Of a stretch of 64,000 nucleotides of DNA, positions 23,081-35,138 are shown piece after piece. How positions within the stretch are numbered: the first letter of the stretch is position 1; each line of letters starts with the position of its first letter. Position numbers and translations under genes: made by a program. This DNA is from Cheiracanthium punctorium (Eukaryota > Arthropoda > Arachnida > Araneae > Cheiracanthiidae): assembly GCA_038373885.1 (NCBI GenBank), contig JAWZYV010013002.1, positions 189,501-253,500 on the forward strand, written 5' to 3'. Below the pieces are notes generated by a model. The model searched no databases. It was not told the origin of the DNA and saw only the letters and a program-made list of their open reading frames with translations.

Positions 23081-24598
23081 ACTTTAGTTACAACCTGATA
23101 GTTTAGAGCAGGTCTGTATGACTTTAACTGTGCTACAGGCCATATTATGTGAAGAAAATTTGGGGATTAATACCGTAAGTGGGTGCCGGTCTCCAAGCTG
23201 AATATGTCTCCAAAGCTTACGATAAGAAAACAGACTTTGCATTGTTGCCAGTCGTGTTGAGTTTTTTAGCAACCCTTTTGCAGTGTCGTGTTGTCGCTGC
23301 TTCTGTCATCAGAAAATTATGTGACTGGTCAAAGAATTTAACAGTCATCTGAACTATGTGTACTGACTGCCCGCCTCGCAATTCATTTGAATTCGAAGTC
23401 GTGTGTGTTTGTTTTCGTTTCAACCTGGCTGAAGTTATTGAATGATTGTTATTTATGGGAAGTAAAATTTCTGGTTGTTTTTATATTAAATGTAGAAAAG
23501 TTATGTAGAGCTGTAATGAAATCGGTTTAATTTACAATGTGTTGTTTGTTAATCCTCAATCAAGTGAATTTGGAAAATGTTTGTTGTGAAGAATGATTAT
23601 CGAGCCTGTGTTAGGATGAAGTTATTCTGCTTACTTGAAAGTTGCTTGTTGGATTTATTTTGTGATAAAGGCATGTTTTTGATGAATAAAAACGTACGTT
23701 TAGGCTATTAACTCGTGAATTGAATGCAAAATTTTAGGTATGTGCTTTTGTTTATTTAAATGTTTATTCCTTGCTTTATGGTATATTGGTTTATAGTTAA
23801 GATTTTTTATTGTTGTATGGTCCTGTAATTTTATAAAGATTTTTAGTATGTTGTGCTATTTTTTGTGAATTGAGAAGAAAAAAATAGAAACTTTTAAGAT
23901 TTTAAGAAATATGGTTAATTTTATTTGTTATATGGGTTTGTTACTGATAAGCAGAATTCTCGTACAATGTTTAGGTTCAATATGAATAAACAGATAAGGA
24001 TTTTTGAGTTGTTTGTCATGAGATTTGATTCATTCTGATTTGACTAGTGTAAATTTTGTATTTTTTGAAGGTACTAAAATAACAAAAAATCTCGTGGGGG
24101 GAGGTGGTAGTCTGTTTATTCTAGTGTTTTCCTATAATTTTTAAACAGTGTTAGTAACATTTTATGAGAAATTTTGCTGTATATTTTTCTGCATACATTA
24201 TTTTAGTATTTTACATCTTTTCGACAAATATTTTTTCTAACGTACATATAGTCCTGAGCTAGTGTTTTTTTTTTTTTTTTTTATGTTCATACTTTTTTTA
24301 TTGCATTTGAAATATGTGTAAAAATGTTTTAATAAGGTGTCTGGATAAGAGTATGTTAGTTTTGGGTTTTTCTTATATATGTTTGTTATGTTTGGCAAGA
24401 AAAAAAAATTGGCAACAAAATAAAAGTCGCCCAAAAAAGGCAGCACCCGCTTATGGTATTACTCCCAAAATTTGCTACAGGCCAAAAAACTGATAGTATA
24501 TAAACATAAACAGTAAAAAAAAAAAAAAAGGTATTGTTTTAGCATACTAAAAACAACTTAAATAATAATATCATTCAAGAATTTAATGAAGAATGCTG

Positions 24599-24633
<35 letters not shown>

Positions 24634-25135
24634 TACGAAAGAACAAAATAGTCTGTCAAGTATGAACATTACTTAATTTTGCTGAGGTTTATAATAAGCA
24701 AGTTTGCTCACATGTTTGTCGTTCCAAAAATACTAAAAAAGTTTGGAATTTATTTTTAATAACAGTTTTTTATGATTTTGATGATCAAGATTCTTATAAA
24801 ACACTTGTAAAACTTATTTCTCTCTGATTGTTTAAAATACTTGAACATTGCAGTTCAATAATTTCCATTAGAAATTGAATCTTCATGATCCACAAAAAAT
24901 GGATCTTCAATTAACTTTAAATAAATTGTTAATTGAATTTTTGAGGAGGAAAAATGTATAAATTTTATTTTTTGATTTATAGATTTTTGAAGATTTTGTG
25001 GGCACAAACTGAATGCTGGCAGGCCACGTACACCCTCAGGCCGTATGTTGTGCAGGCCTGGCTCAGACTGCTTCAAAATTGGATTTTTTTGGAGAAAAAA
25101 AAATTAAAACATAGGATGTAGTGTATTTATGCATA
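23081..25135. other. T-rich spacer, nothing recognised
   Basis: About 2 kb with many T and A runs, including (A)28 near 24604-24631. No coding or RNA gene supported. Confidence 0.5.
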
Positions 25136-25729
25136 CAGTAAAGCACCGTTTATACGTTTCTCATTTATACGTTTTTCTGAATGGTCCCGGTGAAATCCAT
25201 AAAATTTTAATGTTAAATAATTGCATTTATACGTTTTTCTGAAACTGAAAACTTTATTTATACATTTTTTTTTTCTTTTCAAGAAATGAAGAGGAGAGAA
25301 ACTGTGTGATGCAAATTTCCAACAGGCTTTGATAGGTTTTAGTTTTATGCAAGAATATCGAATATCCGGCAATTTAAATGATAATGTTAAACAGGCACTT
25401 TAAACTATGTACAATGAACTTTTTTTCTGTGCATTCCCAAATAGCCATACAGCCCAGCCATACAAGCCAAAATATTTTGTACATGCAGAATGAATATGTA
25501 TAAAAGTACTAGATTTGCATTAAATACAGAATAAAACTTAGTATTACATACCTATTGTGTATATTATTTTCATGCAGTAATATAAGATACAGTATTTTAA
25601 TTTAAATCTGACTTTTTATTGTTTGTTATAACGAAAATGTACGTACTATTGAGAATTTTGTTTACATGTTTTTCTCCTTTATATGTTTTCCCCTAGTCCC
25701 TTGAAAAATGTATGTACGGTGCTTCACTG
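25136..25729. mobile_element. pogo-like MITE, 594 bp
   Basis: Terminal repeats CAGTAAAGCACCGTTTATACG and the inverse CGGTGCTTCACTG are flanked by TA. TTTATACGTTTTTCTGAA repeats three times inside the left arm. No coding remnant. Confidence 0.85.
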
Positions 25730-25731
25730 TA

Positions 25732-26721
25732 TATATATTCATCATTCAGCTGTTAAACACTGTTTTCAGGCAACCAGAATAAAAAATATAGAAATTCCAT
25801 CTATCACCAAGTGATATATCATTTTTAATGAAAAATAAAATGGCTATAAATTTATTTTTACTAAATGGTTACTTTAATGGTCACTGGATAAAAATGAAAT
25901 TTCCTACTCTATGTATATATATATATATAATATAAAACAGCTGAACTTACGTAATATGGATATACTATTAATCCATCGAGCAGAAATAGAATAGAAATAA
26001 ACTTAAAAAAAAAAAAAAAAAAAAAAACGGAATGAAGAATAATAATGGAGACATAGGCCTTAAATGCTGTACACAAAACTATGTAGCAATAGTAAACAAA
26101 GAGCTAAAAGAAAGGTTGGAAAAAAAAGTTGTTTTATCTGCCAAGCGAGATCTCATGGGCCTTAGCCAAACTAAAAGAACCCGAAAAGTGGAGGCGAACT
26201 GGAAACTAGATTAATCAAGCTGTAATCATCAGTTACCACCACGAATTAATCTAGTTAAATGAAAAAACAAAAAAATAGGTGGGTATCTGTAGGTTGCATG
26301 ACAAAAAGAGTCATTAGAATCAATCTAGTGGCACGACCATAACTAATGTAGAAAAAAATGTGGTTAAAGATCCAAACATGGGAGAAAAAGCTCAGTGATG
26401 ATGCCAATACAATAGATCGAAAAAGGTGATGCCAGCATAGAAAATTTAAGCGACAAAAGAAGCAACAAGAACCAAGGAGTAAAAGAGAGAGAGAAATTAA
26501 ACAAGCAGATGATATTGCAGCCAGAACAATGTTAAAAAGAGAGAAAACATAACAAAAACAGTAATTGGGGGGTGGGGGGAGGATTGTGAAATACTATAAA
26601 ACAAGTATAGCTAACTAATGAGCTAACTATAGTTAACTAATGATGTGTTTCTGAGGAGTGCAAATAATTTTTCCTGCGATTATACGCGGAGTCCACACTC
26701 CAGGTTTAGTATAGCTCAGGA
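25732..26721. other. Spacer without a recognised gene
   Basis: Purine-rich. A 60-codon Lys-rich frame at 26032-26214 has no recognised family. AACTAGATTAATC near 26205 is mirrored by GAATTAATCTAGTT near 26243, a small inverted pair. Confidence 0.4.
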
Positions 26722-26729
26722 CCCGTAGA

Positions 26730-26900
26730 CAGTAGCGTAGCTACAGTGGGTGACACCCGTGGCCGATATAAGTGGTGTCACCCCCCATACAAGCATTTTT
26801 GTCCCCATACATGCGATATTTTCGGGAATTTTGCTGTACAAGCCATCGGGTGTCACCCCTTTGAGGGTGACACCCAGGGCGGACCCCTGCTACGCCACTG
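26730..26900. mobile_element. hAT MITE, 171 bp
   Basis: Termini CAGTAGCGTAGCTACAG and the inverse GCTACGCCACTG, with GGTGACACCC just inside each end. A perfect 8-bp duplication CCCGTAGA flanks it (26722-26729 and 26901-26908). Confidence 0.92.
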
Positions 26901-27119
26901 CCCGTAGAACACGGATTTCTATAACAATGTACCTACTGTAGTGTGAAGTTTAAATTTTTATGTACTAATGAACATGCAAGAACCAAGCAACGTGTAGCTC
27001 AGTAACATTCTATCTGATCCAATCTTTGGGTTTTTTCTGTTGAAATTGTCTTTTTTATGAATACGCCTTATCAGGAGCCAAATGATTCATACAAAAAGCG
27101 AGCATAGCGAGTCTAGGGA

Positions 27120-27600
27120 CCTTAGCCCCTAGTATTTCTAAAAACAGAAATGTGCAAGCATGAAGAGAAATGAGTAAATTCATAAATATGAAAATTAAAT
27201 TCATCTTTTATTAAATATATTGAATGATAGTCTCTTATCGTCATTAATTTTAATTTGTAAGTCTAGAAAATTTATTAACCTATTATCACAAGTATTCTTT
27301 ATTAATTCTATGGATCAGTAGTAACCTATTGATAAATTGTTAGAATCACAATAATTATTGTCTGTAGCTATTGTAATTATGTCATCTATGTACCTATATA
27401 TATAAGAGATTGATTATTGTAATTTTTTTCATAGTGATATAAATATAGGTCTGCTAAGTAACTAGAGTTAGATCAGCCCTGTGGGATTCATAAAACTTGC
27501 TTATATAATTTATTATTATGCAGAATGCAATTATTATAAACAATGAATATATTTATATAAGTATAGTTGTAAGAATTAATGCTTTTTATCACTTGATGCT
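27120..27600 (-). pseudogene. Decayed reverse transcriptase with YIDDI motif
   Basis: Minus-strand reading gives NNKLYKQV, then IPQG, then SNSSYLADLYLYHYEKNY. After a frameshift comes YRYIDDIITIATDN, then NFLDLQIKINDDKRLSFNIF. After a second frameshift comes EFNFHIYEFTHFSSCLHIS. This order (QG motif, LADLxL, RYIDDI, FLDL, then F-N-F) is that of an RT palm and thumb unlike the PLE copies here, which have GVPMGSP and YVDD. The family is not assigned. At least three in-frame stops mark it as dead. Confidence 0.75.
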
Positions 27601-28736
27601 AAATATCATTTAGTTGCATTGATTCATATTATAATGTAATTGGATATTATTCCTGATAAAAGACCCTTATCATAGAAAGTAAATGAAATAACTTACGTCT
27701 AAAATTGATTTGTCATAAACAGGAAAAAATATAAATATTTCCCAAAGATTGCTAGTTCAAGTTAATAAGATTTGGCAGGATTTTTGAATGTTTGCAAAGT
27801 CTCTAGGACTTGGTAAACACTTCAAAAGCTGTTTGATATTAGAAATATCTATTCCAGTAACTACTTTGAGAAACAAACTCTTAAATTATTCAGAACACAA
27901 CAAATTAGCTAAATATTTTATTTAAATCATTCAAAGGGTGTCAAAAATAATTAACATTATTCATCATATAGTAATACAGCATGTCCTTTCTAAGTAATAA
28001 AAATACCCTTTCAAATAATAGTACAAGCACCACAATAATCTTTTAAGAAATCAAAATAACAGACACTTCAAAATAACATAAAACTTTTTCTATTTATAGT
28101 GACTTGTGAGAATATCACATTTAAAATCTTACTGAATTTCTAATTAAATATAAATTATAAAGTAAACTTAGGTGCACACCCAAAATCATTATTGTTACAC
28201 ATATTCATTTTAACATTGGCCTAACTGGGTAAGCTTTTAGGATATTTCTAGGGTGGGCTTTAACCCACCCTAGGGGGGCCCACGACCTTTTCTTACAATA
28301 GAAAATCTAATGTTTCTAGGATGGGCTTAGTTCATTATAGCCCCTATCCAGTCGCACCAATTCATTTTAATGTGCACATGCATCAACAGAACATGTTATT
28401 CCACTGTAAAATATGGAATAAAGTCAGGTTGAATTAGAAATTAAGGGAAAAAAAACCTTTAAAATAAGCTCATTCTCGACAGGAGACAGCTATAATACAT
28501 TAGAATTTTCCCTACACCATAAAGTCATGAGAAAATGCAAGGTACAGATTAGGCAAGACAATATTTTTAAATAAGACTTTCAAGGTGATAAGGATATTTC
28601 ACATTAGCATTGATGCTCAGTAATACAAAATAATAATCTGTTATGAAGTACTGCATGCAAGTCTCTTTAGCTCTCAGTGAAAGTTTTTTTTTCTTTTTTT
28701 AAATACAGGATTATTTTTTTAAAACCAAGAAAAAAA
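27601..28736. other. 3' flank of the MYND gene
   Basis: The upstream part of the RT remnant probably extends to about 27700. On the minus strand an A-rich tract (A7-G-A9) lies about 40-55 nt after the MYND stop codon. A candidate AATAAA lies near 27915. A GGGTGGGCTTTAACCCACCC inverted pair is at 28251-28270. Confidence 0.4.
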
Positions 28737-31022
28737 TTAAGCTAATTGTTCAGTGAATTTGAAATGTTCTGCTTCATGCGATTCTGCCCAATCTGTCAAA
28801 AGACACTCACGAGAACAATAATAATGCTGATAAGGGAAATTTTCTGCTTTGCACCTTGAGCATTTCTTGAACATCTTCCTCTGAGTTTCCTTTTTCTTGC
28901 AATAGGCACACACCTTTAATTTTGCATAATCAGAGTTATCTCCTTTCACAGTACTGGTTCTTTCTTCTCCTAGTGTTGCTTCATCTATATTAAGCAGATT
29001 AAAAAATTTCTTACAAGCTTCTTCCTGGTCAGGTGGTAGTTTGACAGAACCATCATTGTCATTTTCACCAACGATCTCAGATCCTTTCTGGCTCGATATT
29101 TCAGCCAGACCATCATCATTAAAATTCTCGCCAGTGTCCTCGGAGTTGTCATCAGTTGCTAAATTGTCATCAGCTTCACCTATGCCAATCAATTTCAATA
29201 TCTCATCAATATCCTCATCGGTGTCCTCTTTGGCATCATTCTCTGGAGCATCCTTTTCTTCTTCTTTTTTAACACTGACAGAGGGAGGACTCATAAGAAG
29301 AGCTTCTTTGCTGCTGTTGGAACTTGAAGCAGAATTGGAATCAACAGCACTGGCATTTTGCTTGTTTTTCTTTGATTCATTTTTTTTGGGAGTGTGTTTC
29401 TCACATTTCATGTTATCTGCATTGTTCAGTCTTCCTTCACAAGTGAGTTCATAAGGAATAGTGATATAGGTTCTTTGGAGACATATGACTCGCCCAAAGG
29501 CATTCAGAGTACTAGTGGCAGCAGAATTTTCAGCACGCTTAAAACATTGACAAAGACATTTTTTCAAATCATGACCTCTTGAAGTGCAATATTGCCCTTG
29601 TAATTTAGCATACCTTGCAAGAGCATTCTCAAATAAGCTCTCTCGATAAAATGACTGTCTAAGGGCACTTACTTTAAACTCGAAAGAATGTGAAGGATTC
29701 TTCTGACTCAACTTTTTACGGAGCCTATTTAAGCATTCTGTTCTACGAGGGTTGAGATCAAAATTGTGCAAGTCTGCAAGGCATTGGTGATATGTGTGCT
29801 TGAGCATAGAAAAAGGCATGTCAAGGTCACATGTTTCTACCACATGTTTGAATGTTACGATATCTCTGTTGTATGATTCTGCCGTAGTGGAAACATTGTT
29901 TTTTTTCTTGTCAACAGGAAACACTTCTATCATTACATTCTTCCAGAATTTGTCTTGCTTTTTTCCATTCTTTTTCTCTGGCTTTTTAGTATTATTCAGA
30001 TTTGTTTCACATGTCGTAACGCATGAATCATCTCCACCACACACAAAAGGCTCAAGGCAGTTTTCTGCATGAACTATCTTCACAAAACATTTTTTGTGAG
30101 AAGTACAAAGAGTGACTTGTGGTTTCAGTATACAAATATCCTTCATAGACACCTCAGTGATGGTATGAACACATTCTTCAGAATCATCTATGTCACCATC
30201 ATTGTATAAAAGTTTCATCAACTCAATGGTATGTTTATCAGTAAATTGAAAAATTCTAAATATATTTTTTTCTTTATCAAATTTTTCACAGCAACCAGCA
30301 GTTTTGTGTTCACTAAATAGATTATGAATGTTGTCTGTCAATAACATTCGCTGCAAGTTTTCTTTCCAATAAATAGAAATATACTTTTCAAAACAAGAAG
30401 GCTTAATTTTTCTTTCAGTATCATATGCTGGGAGCCAGTAAATAATTTTAGAATCAATTTTTTTAAATTCTTCTTCTGTTAAATCATTTGTTTTATACCA
30501 CTGTTCAAACACAGCACAGAGAGCGCAAAAGAAATCAGCATATACGCAATAAATAAAGGCAGTGAATCCAGTGTATTCACATGGCTCTTGGACTCCAAAA
30601 AGATTTTGAAATATATTATGGACCTGTTTACAGGATTTGATATATATTAACCACTGCTCACAGGAAAAATTTAAATAAGATGGAGAATTCAATGCTAAAG
30701 TAATTAAATTATTAATTAATTTTTTAACAGCTGTATTGCTACTTTCAATAAGTTTTTTGTGGAGGTTAATATATATATAATTCAAAACTTTAATGAACTG
30801 AAAATGGTTCATTAAAAATGATAACCATTTTTTACTGTTGCAGAGCTTTTCTTCAACATGATTTTTAAAGGAGACTATAAATCTCAACCAAAACGTCGAG
30901 CCTTGTGTTTTATACATTTGCATAAAGGCTTCAAAATGATTGAGCACAAATTCACATCTAGTAGAAGTCACTGAAGTTTGAAAAAGGTCAGGATCATCGT
31001 AACACAACTTAATCACCTTCAT
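28737..31022 (-). CDS. MYND-type zinc-finger protein, single exon, 761 aa
   Basis: One uninterrupted frame from ATG to TAA, much longer than any other in the window, so probably a living gene. The first ~520 residues are helical-looking and Cys-rich, with no domain I recognise. Residues ~560-600 are Lys/Ser-rich and ~600-690 strongly acidic (many D/E), as in nuclear adaptor proteins. The C-terminus is a MYND finger, normally a protein-protein binding module: C705-x2-C708, C721-x2-C724, C736-x3-C740, then H749-x3-H753, where the usual last ligand is Cys. It starts 76 nt downstream of RPA3 exon 2 on the same strand. The lack of introns and the A-rich tract just after the stop would fit a retrogene. 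A phase-0 splice from RPA3 exon 2 (GTAAGT at 31098 to AG at 31027) is possible, but the acceptor has no pyrimidine tract. Biological role unknown. Confidence 0.8.
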   Translation of the reverse strand: MKVIKLCYDDPDLFQTSVTSTRCEFVLNHFEAFMQMYKTQGSTFWLRFIVSFKNHVEEKLCNSKKWLSFLMNHFQFIKVLNYIYINLHKKLIESSNTAVKKLINNLITLALNSPSYLNFSCEQWLIYIKSCKQVHNIFQNLFGVQEPCEYTGFTAFIYCVYADFFCALCAVFEQWYKTNDLTEEEFKKIDSKIIYWLPAYDTERKIKPSCFEKYISIYWKENLQRMLLTDNIHNLFSEHKTAGCCEKFDKEKNIFRIFQFTDKHTIELMKLLYNDGDIDDSEECVHTITEVSMKDICILKPQVTLCTSHKKCFVKIVHAENCLEPFVCGGDDSCVTTCETNLNNTKKPEKKNGKKQDKFWKNVMIEVFPVDKKKNNVSTTAESYNRDIVTFKHVVETCDLDMPFSMLKHTYHQCLADLHNFDLNPRRTECLNRLRKKLSQKNPSHSFEFKVSALRQSFYRESLFENALARYAKLQGQYCTSRGHDLKKCLCQCFKRAENSAATSTLNAFGRVICLQRTYITIPYELTCEGRLNNADNMKCEKHTPKKNESKKNKQNASAVDSNSASSSNSSKEALLMSPPSVSVKKEEEKDAPENDAKEDTDEDIDEILKLIGIGEADDNLATDDNSEDTGENFNDDGLAEISSQKGSEIVGENDNDGSVKLPPDQEEACKKFFNLLNIDEATLGEERTSTVKGDNSDYAKLKVCAYCKKKETQRKMFKKCSRCKAENFPYQHYYCSRECLLTDWAESHEAEHFKFTEQLA

Positions 31023-31098
31023 TTTCTTGCTTTCAAAGTTTAGAACAGTACAGTTTTTAATAATATTAAAAGCTTAGCAGAATTCAATAAACACTTAC

Positions 31099-31173
31099 AG
31101 GTTGCTGCAGTTGCACAGTAACAAGCTGATCATCACTTGTTCTCATTTTAAGTGTTCTGCCATTTGAATCCAA
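31099..31173 (-). CDS. RPA3: RPA3 (replication protein A 14-kDa subunit) exon 2
   Basis: The acceptor TTTTTCTTGCAG precedes 25 codons reading LDSNGRTLKMRTSDDQ and then LVTVQLQQP, followed by donor GTAAGT. Both boundaries are phase 0. Joined after exon 1 (53092-53190), the protein aligns without gaps, from memory, to human RPA3 from the VCFVGRL strand through GTIELMEP: hydrophobic beta-strand spacing, the turn Gly and the final Pro all coincide. RPA3 is the small OB-fold subunit of the RPA trimer that binds single-stranded DNA in replication and repair. The remaining half (second part of the OB fold and the trimer helix) was not found and should lie at lower coordinates or outside the window. 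Confidence 0.72.
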
Positions 31174-32442
31174 CTGCAAGAAAAATCATGCAACATTAAT
31201 ACACAAGCAAAGATTACAAAGAAAATCCAGTGGAACAATTTTTAAAGAGTATAATTACTGCAGTAAATTATTAATAGGTATGTAACAAGTGTTCTTATCA
31301 GATAAATTTATAGTTCTTCCACAAATATACCAACCAGCTCATATAAAAGTAAAAAATGCCTCCATTCTTTTTCTGCCACCACAGACCTAAACTAACGGGG
31401 CAAAGAGGGACACTTGCAGGGTTGGTGTTTTGTCCACTTTATTGTAAAAAGTCCAGAACGCTGGACAAAATAAAAATCACTGAATTAAGAGTATTGTTAT
31501 CATGAAAAAAAAAAAAAAAAAAAAAAACTGTATTCCTACATTTTAACAAAGATATTAATATAACTATAAAAAATAAGAATATTTTTTTAATTATTCATTA
31601 AAAGTCGTCACATATGAATCATATATATAACCCAATAAATTCACAAAGAAAAACTACATAGTAAAGCAATTAATTTTATGGAATACTTTGCTGAAAAAAT
31701 AAACTTAACAAAATAAAATGATAAATTAGTTATTAAATAATTAATTTAATCACACTGTACATGAAAAAGGGGTTTCTTTAACAGTATAGCCTAAACTTAA
31801 GCATTTTTATGGAAAAAATAAAATAAAATAATTTTAATAATAAAATAAAATAATTTTATTTTTGTTTTTACTGACTTTAATTTCTATATACCATACAACA
31901 ATATGGTACTGAGGAAATAGTAAAAACTTTCACAATTGTATTTTTAAATTAATTGTATTTCTAAAACTTTTGTTTGAGATGAAAAATTCCTTCACTTAAT
32001 CTTCATTTGAAAATCAATCATTTGTATTTGATGTATACTAAAATTAGTTTGGCCTCAAACCTGAATCCCACTCAAAAACTAGAATAAATACTAAAATTCT
32101 GAAACAAAACTAAAAAGGAAAATTAACTTAAAATTTACTTTAATTCACCTTCATTGAAGAGTCAATTCTATGCTACATATTACAGTCACAATAAGTTTTT
32201 TTTGCCAAGACTGAATGAGAACATAAACCAAAACTAAAAGGTAAACTTATAACTTCTCTGCTCTTTTCTCAGTCACACTGAGTTACATCAGCAGTGCAGT
32301 TGGATGCTTCATTTAGTATAGTTATGTGTAGAAAAAAACTATGTTCTTAGTCACAGTGAGTTTCATCAGTGGTGGAGTTAAATGTTTTAATATACTTAAA
32401 GTGTTGGTTTCATCCCCCCCCCCACAAAAAAAAAAGCAAAGA

Positions 32443-33133
32443 TGAGTATAATTCCTGATAAATGTGGTAGAAAAGATGATACAATTAGAAGATTTTCTGA
32501 AGAAATAACTAAAAATGGTAAAATTGTTGGAATGTGCTGTAAAGGCGCGTTTCCACTTGTGTCGTTAATGCCCCAAATGCCGTTAATTCCCCGAAAGTCG
32601 TAACGCTAAAGTAGAATTCCGTTTCAACTAGCTTCAGTTACCTCCTTTAAGAACCGTACGTTCCTCCAATGGCTATTAGCGATTTCGCGCATGCATGTTT
32701 AAACTTTTATCTGTTTCCCGTTTTTCTTTTAAATATATCCCCATTTGTTATTTTTAAATACAGAAGACTTTCTTAAATTTGGAATTCCAATTTACGAAAT
32801 TAGACCTTAAAATAACAATAAATCAGTATTCGAAAGAAAATGTTTTAGATTTTATTAAAAATGTTTAAAAGAGTAGCATCTTTCTAATGAGCAATTTCTC
32901 AGTAAATGTATTTTATTTTTAATACATTTTTCTATTTTAAAAAAATTTGTCTTTTTTTTAAACTTTACCTGATTACAATGATTTTTTTTTAATAATACTG
33001 CAGGATTTTTTATAATCTGGAAATTTGTGTTATGCAGAATCGCTAAGTCCCGTCGACTTTGAATTTGAAAAATTCTACTGCAATTATTTAAGGGACTTTT
33101 TTAGTTAGCACATATTATACTAATTTTAGGAGG

Positions 33134-33176
<43 letters not shown>

Positions 33177-33760
33177 GGTGTCAGTATTTTAAAGCCTCCA
33201 ATTTATGGGAATCATTAAGTTAATTGAGCTGTTTTGATAGATTTAAAAGGTAGCCACATTTTCGATAAATTTAAGTACTGCATGCTGTCTTTCACCAAAT
33301 AAGTAATTAACAGAATATTGATATCTGCTTTTCGTGTGTTTTGTAAATTTAAGAAGTACATTATGTTATTAATTTAATTTCAGTTATCTCTAACATACAC
33401 TAAAAGCATATAACTATTTCTGAAAAGGTTGTATTGTATTTTGTTATGATAAACCTACACGAGGAGTATTTCGTATTGCCTATCGAAAGGGGGAGTGCCT
33501 TGTGCGGGGGACTTTCTTAGTGCTTCTGAAGCGTATTTACGCTACATCGTGAGAAAAACCATCCAATACCCATCCAAAAACCATCCATTTGGGGAAAATA
33601 ACAACCTAGTCGAAACGCGCCTTAAAGAGTGCTCTAGTAGCATTAGTGCCAAAGCATGTAGAATATGGAACCATTTACAATTGAGTGTTTTTTCCATTTA
33701 CAAAAATGTTCCAAAAGACAAAAGTGTGAACAAGACTGAAGTATATCAGATGTATCCAGT
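32443..33760 (+). pseudogene. hAT transposase BED finger, split by a MITE
   Basis: 32443-32542 reads MSIIPDKCGRKDDTIRRF, then GKIVGMCCK. Reading resumes in frame at 33623 with ECSSSISAKACRIWNHLQ. Together these give the C-x2-C...H pattern and the A-x-R-x-x-x-H-L spacing of the BED finger that starts many hAT transposases. The catalytic RNase-H-like domain is absent, so this is a relic. Confidence 0.7.
32543..33622. mobile_element. PIF/Harbinger-like MITE, 1080 bp
   Basis: Termini AGGCGCGTTTC and the inverse GAAACGCGCCT are flanked by TAA on both sides, the 3-bp duplication of PIF/Harbinger elements. Excision with one TAA removed restores the hAT BED frame exactly, which fixes the boundaries. 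No coding remnant is recognised inside. Confidence 0.82.
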
Positions 33761-34529
33761 TTGAATGTATAAGACAGCCTCCAATAGCATCATTTATAGT
33801 AAAAACTAACAAAACAGAAAATTCAGAATTGTCATAGTCAAGAATCGGTTAATATCTATCTACAAGTGTTTTCATGAACTATAAGTGTGTCTCTGCATTT
33901 TTGCAAGTTTTTAAAAACAACCAAAATATTTTATCACTTAGAGCACTTGCCCCTGCAGTTTTAAAATTTGACCCTGTAGTTTTAAAACTCAGAGCAAAAT
34001 TATGTTTCTGAACACAAATAATGAATTGAAAATTTGTATAAGGAATAAAATTCTAGAAAGAAAAAGCATTTTGTCAACTGAAATTAATACAATTTCAAAT
34101 GCTTTTTAGTGTTCAATTGTAATCCTAACAGGGCTTGACAAACAAATGGTCAAGTTGGTCAGTTGCCCAGTACAGCAAAAATCAAAGAAAGACAAAATTA
34201 AAAACCTCCTTTAAAAAATTAACCCCTGGAAATGTTAGACTCAAACTAAACTTTTGCCACTTTTATGTCTGATCCAATGACCATGAGGTTACAACCATTT
34301 TTAGTTCTTTGTTACTGTTGTAATGTTTGCTGCTAAGATGATACTTTCAGTACTTAGGGTCTTACATAAATTTCATAGCGTTCAAAGAGAGAAGGAGGGT
34401 TTAACCAAAAGTGACTGTGTCAGGATGGTACAGTGGGATCGACACAATGGCAGATCAATGGAGTTTGCTGATTTATATCACTTTATTTTTTTTATAATCA
34501 CTGATTTTTTTTTTAAATTTCTCTCTCTC

Positions 34530-34561
<32 letters not shown>

Positions 34562-35138
34562 CGTGAGTGCAAAACTTTAAAAATTAATTCTGGAACATTA
34601 CATTTTTTATTACACAGAAATATTTATTAGTTGAAACATACGCAAGAATGAAATACTAATCCTATCTATCTAAGGAATGCTATGAAGGGCAACTACACTA
34701 TCTTCAGTAAACAGAATTTATTAGCTGCTGATACTGATATTCCAAAAGTTAAGGAACATATCATAATACCCATTATAAAATATTTCAAAAACAACCATTT
34801 TGCTGCCCCAAAATATTATACAACTTCAGAAATAGAATACTCATCCTTTTCTTGTAGCCATTGATGCTCAACAGGTAACAGCAAATCACTGTCAGCTATT
34901 TGAGAAAATTGAGAAAGAGAGAGAGAGAGAGAAAAAAAAAAAAAAAAAAAAAACTTCCCATTAGCCCTAATGTTGCAAAAACCATCACCGTGGATAACTA
35001 TTGAATCTGAAGTTTATTATTTATTAACAGTTTATTTTTCAAAAATAACATTTTTGGTTTCTTTTAGTTTTTTAGTTTCTTCCATTGTCCAGGAAGAAAT
35101 CAATTTTTTTGCAGAAGAAACCCAACCCTGACACCTTA

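Larger units (their letters stand above)
31417..35130 (+). mobile_element. hAT element with CAGGGTTGG termini and BED-finger remnant
   Basis: The left end CAGGGTTGGTGTTTTGTCC and the right end, in reverse CAGGGTTGGGTTTCTTCTG, resemble each other over the first 30 bp. The interior carries the N-terminal BED-finger exon of a hAT transposase. The flanks do not show a clean 8-bp duplication, so the ends could have decayed or belong to different copies. A poly-A run of about 40 bp lies inside the nested MITE near 33137. Confidence 0.55.

Noticed and set aside
29041..29454. 137-codon Ser-rich plus-strand frame
   Set aside because: Shadow of the acidic, Ser-rich part of the MYND ORF on the opposite strand.
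31417..35138. Target duplication for the 31.4-35.1 kb hAT
   Set aside because: The flanks GACACTTG and ACACCTTA share only an offset ACAC; not accepted as a TSD.
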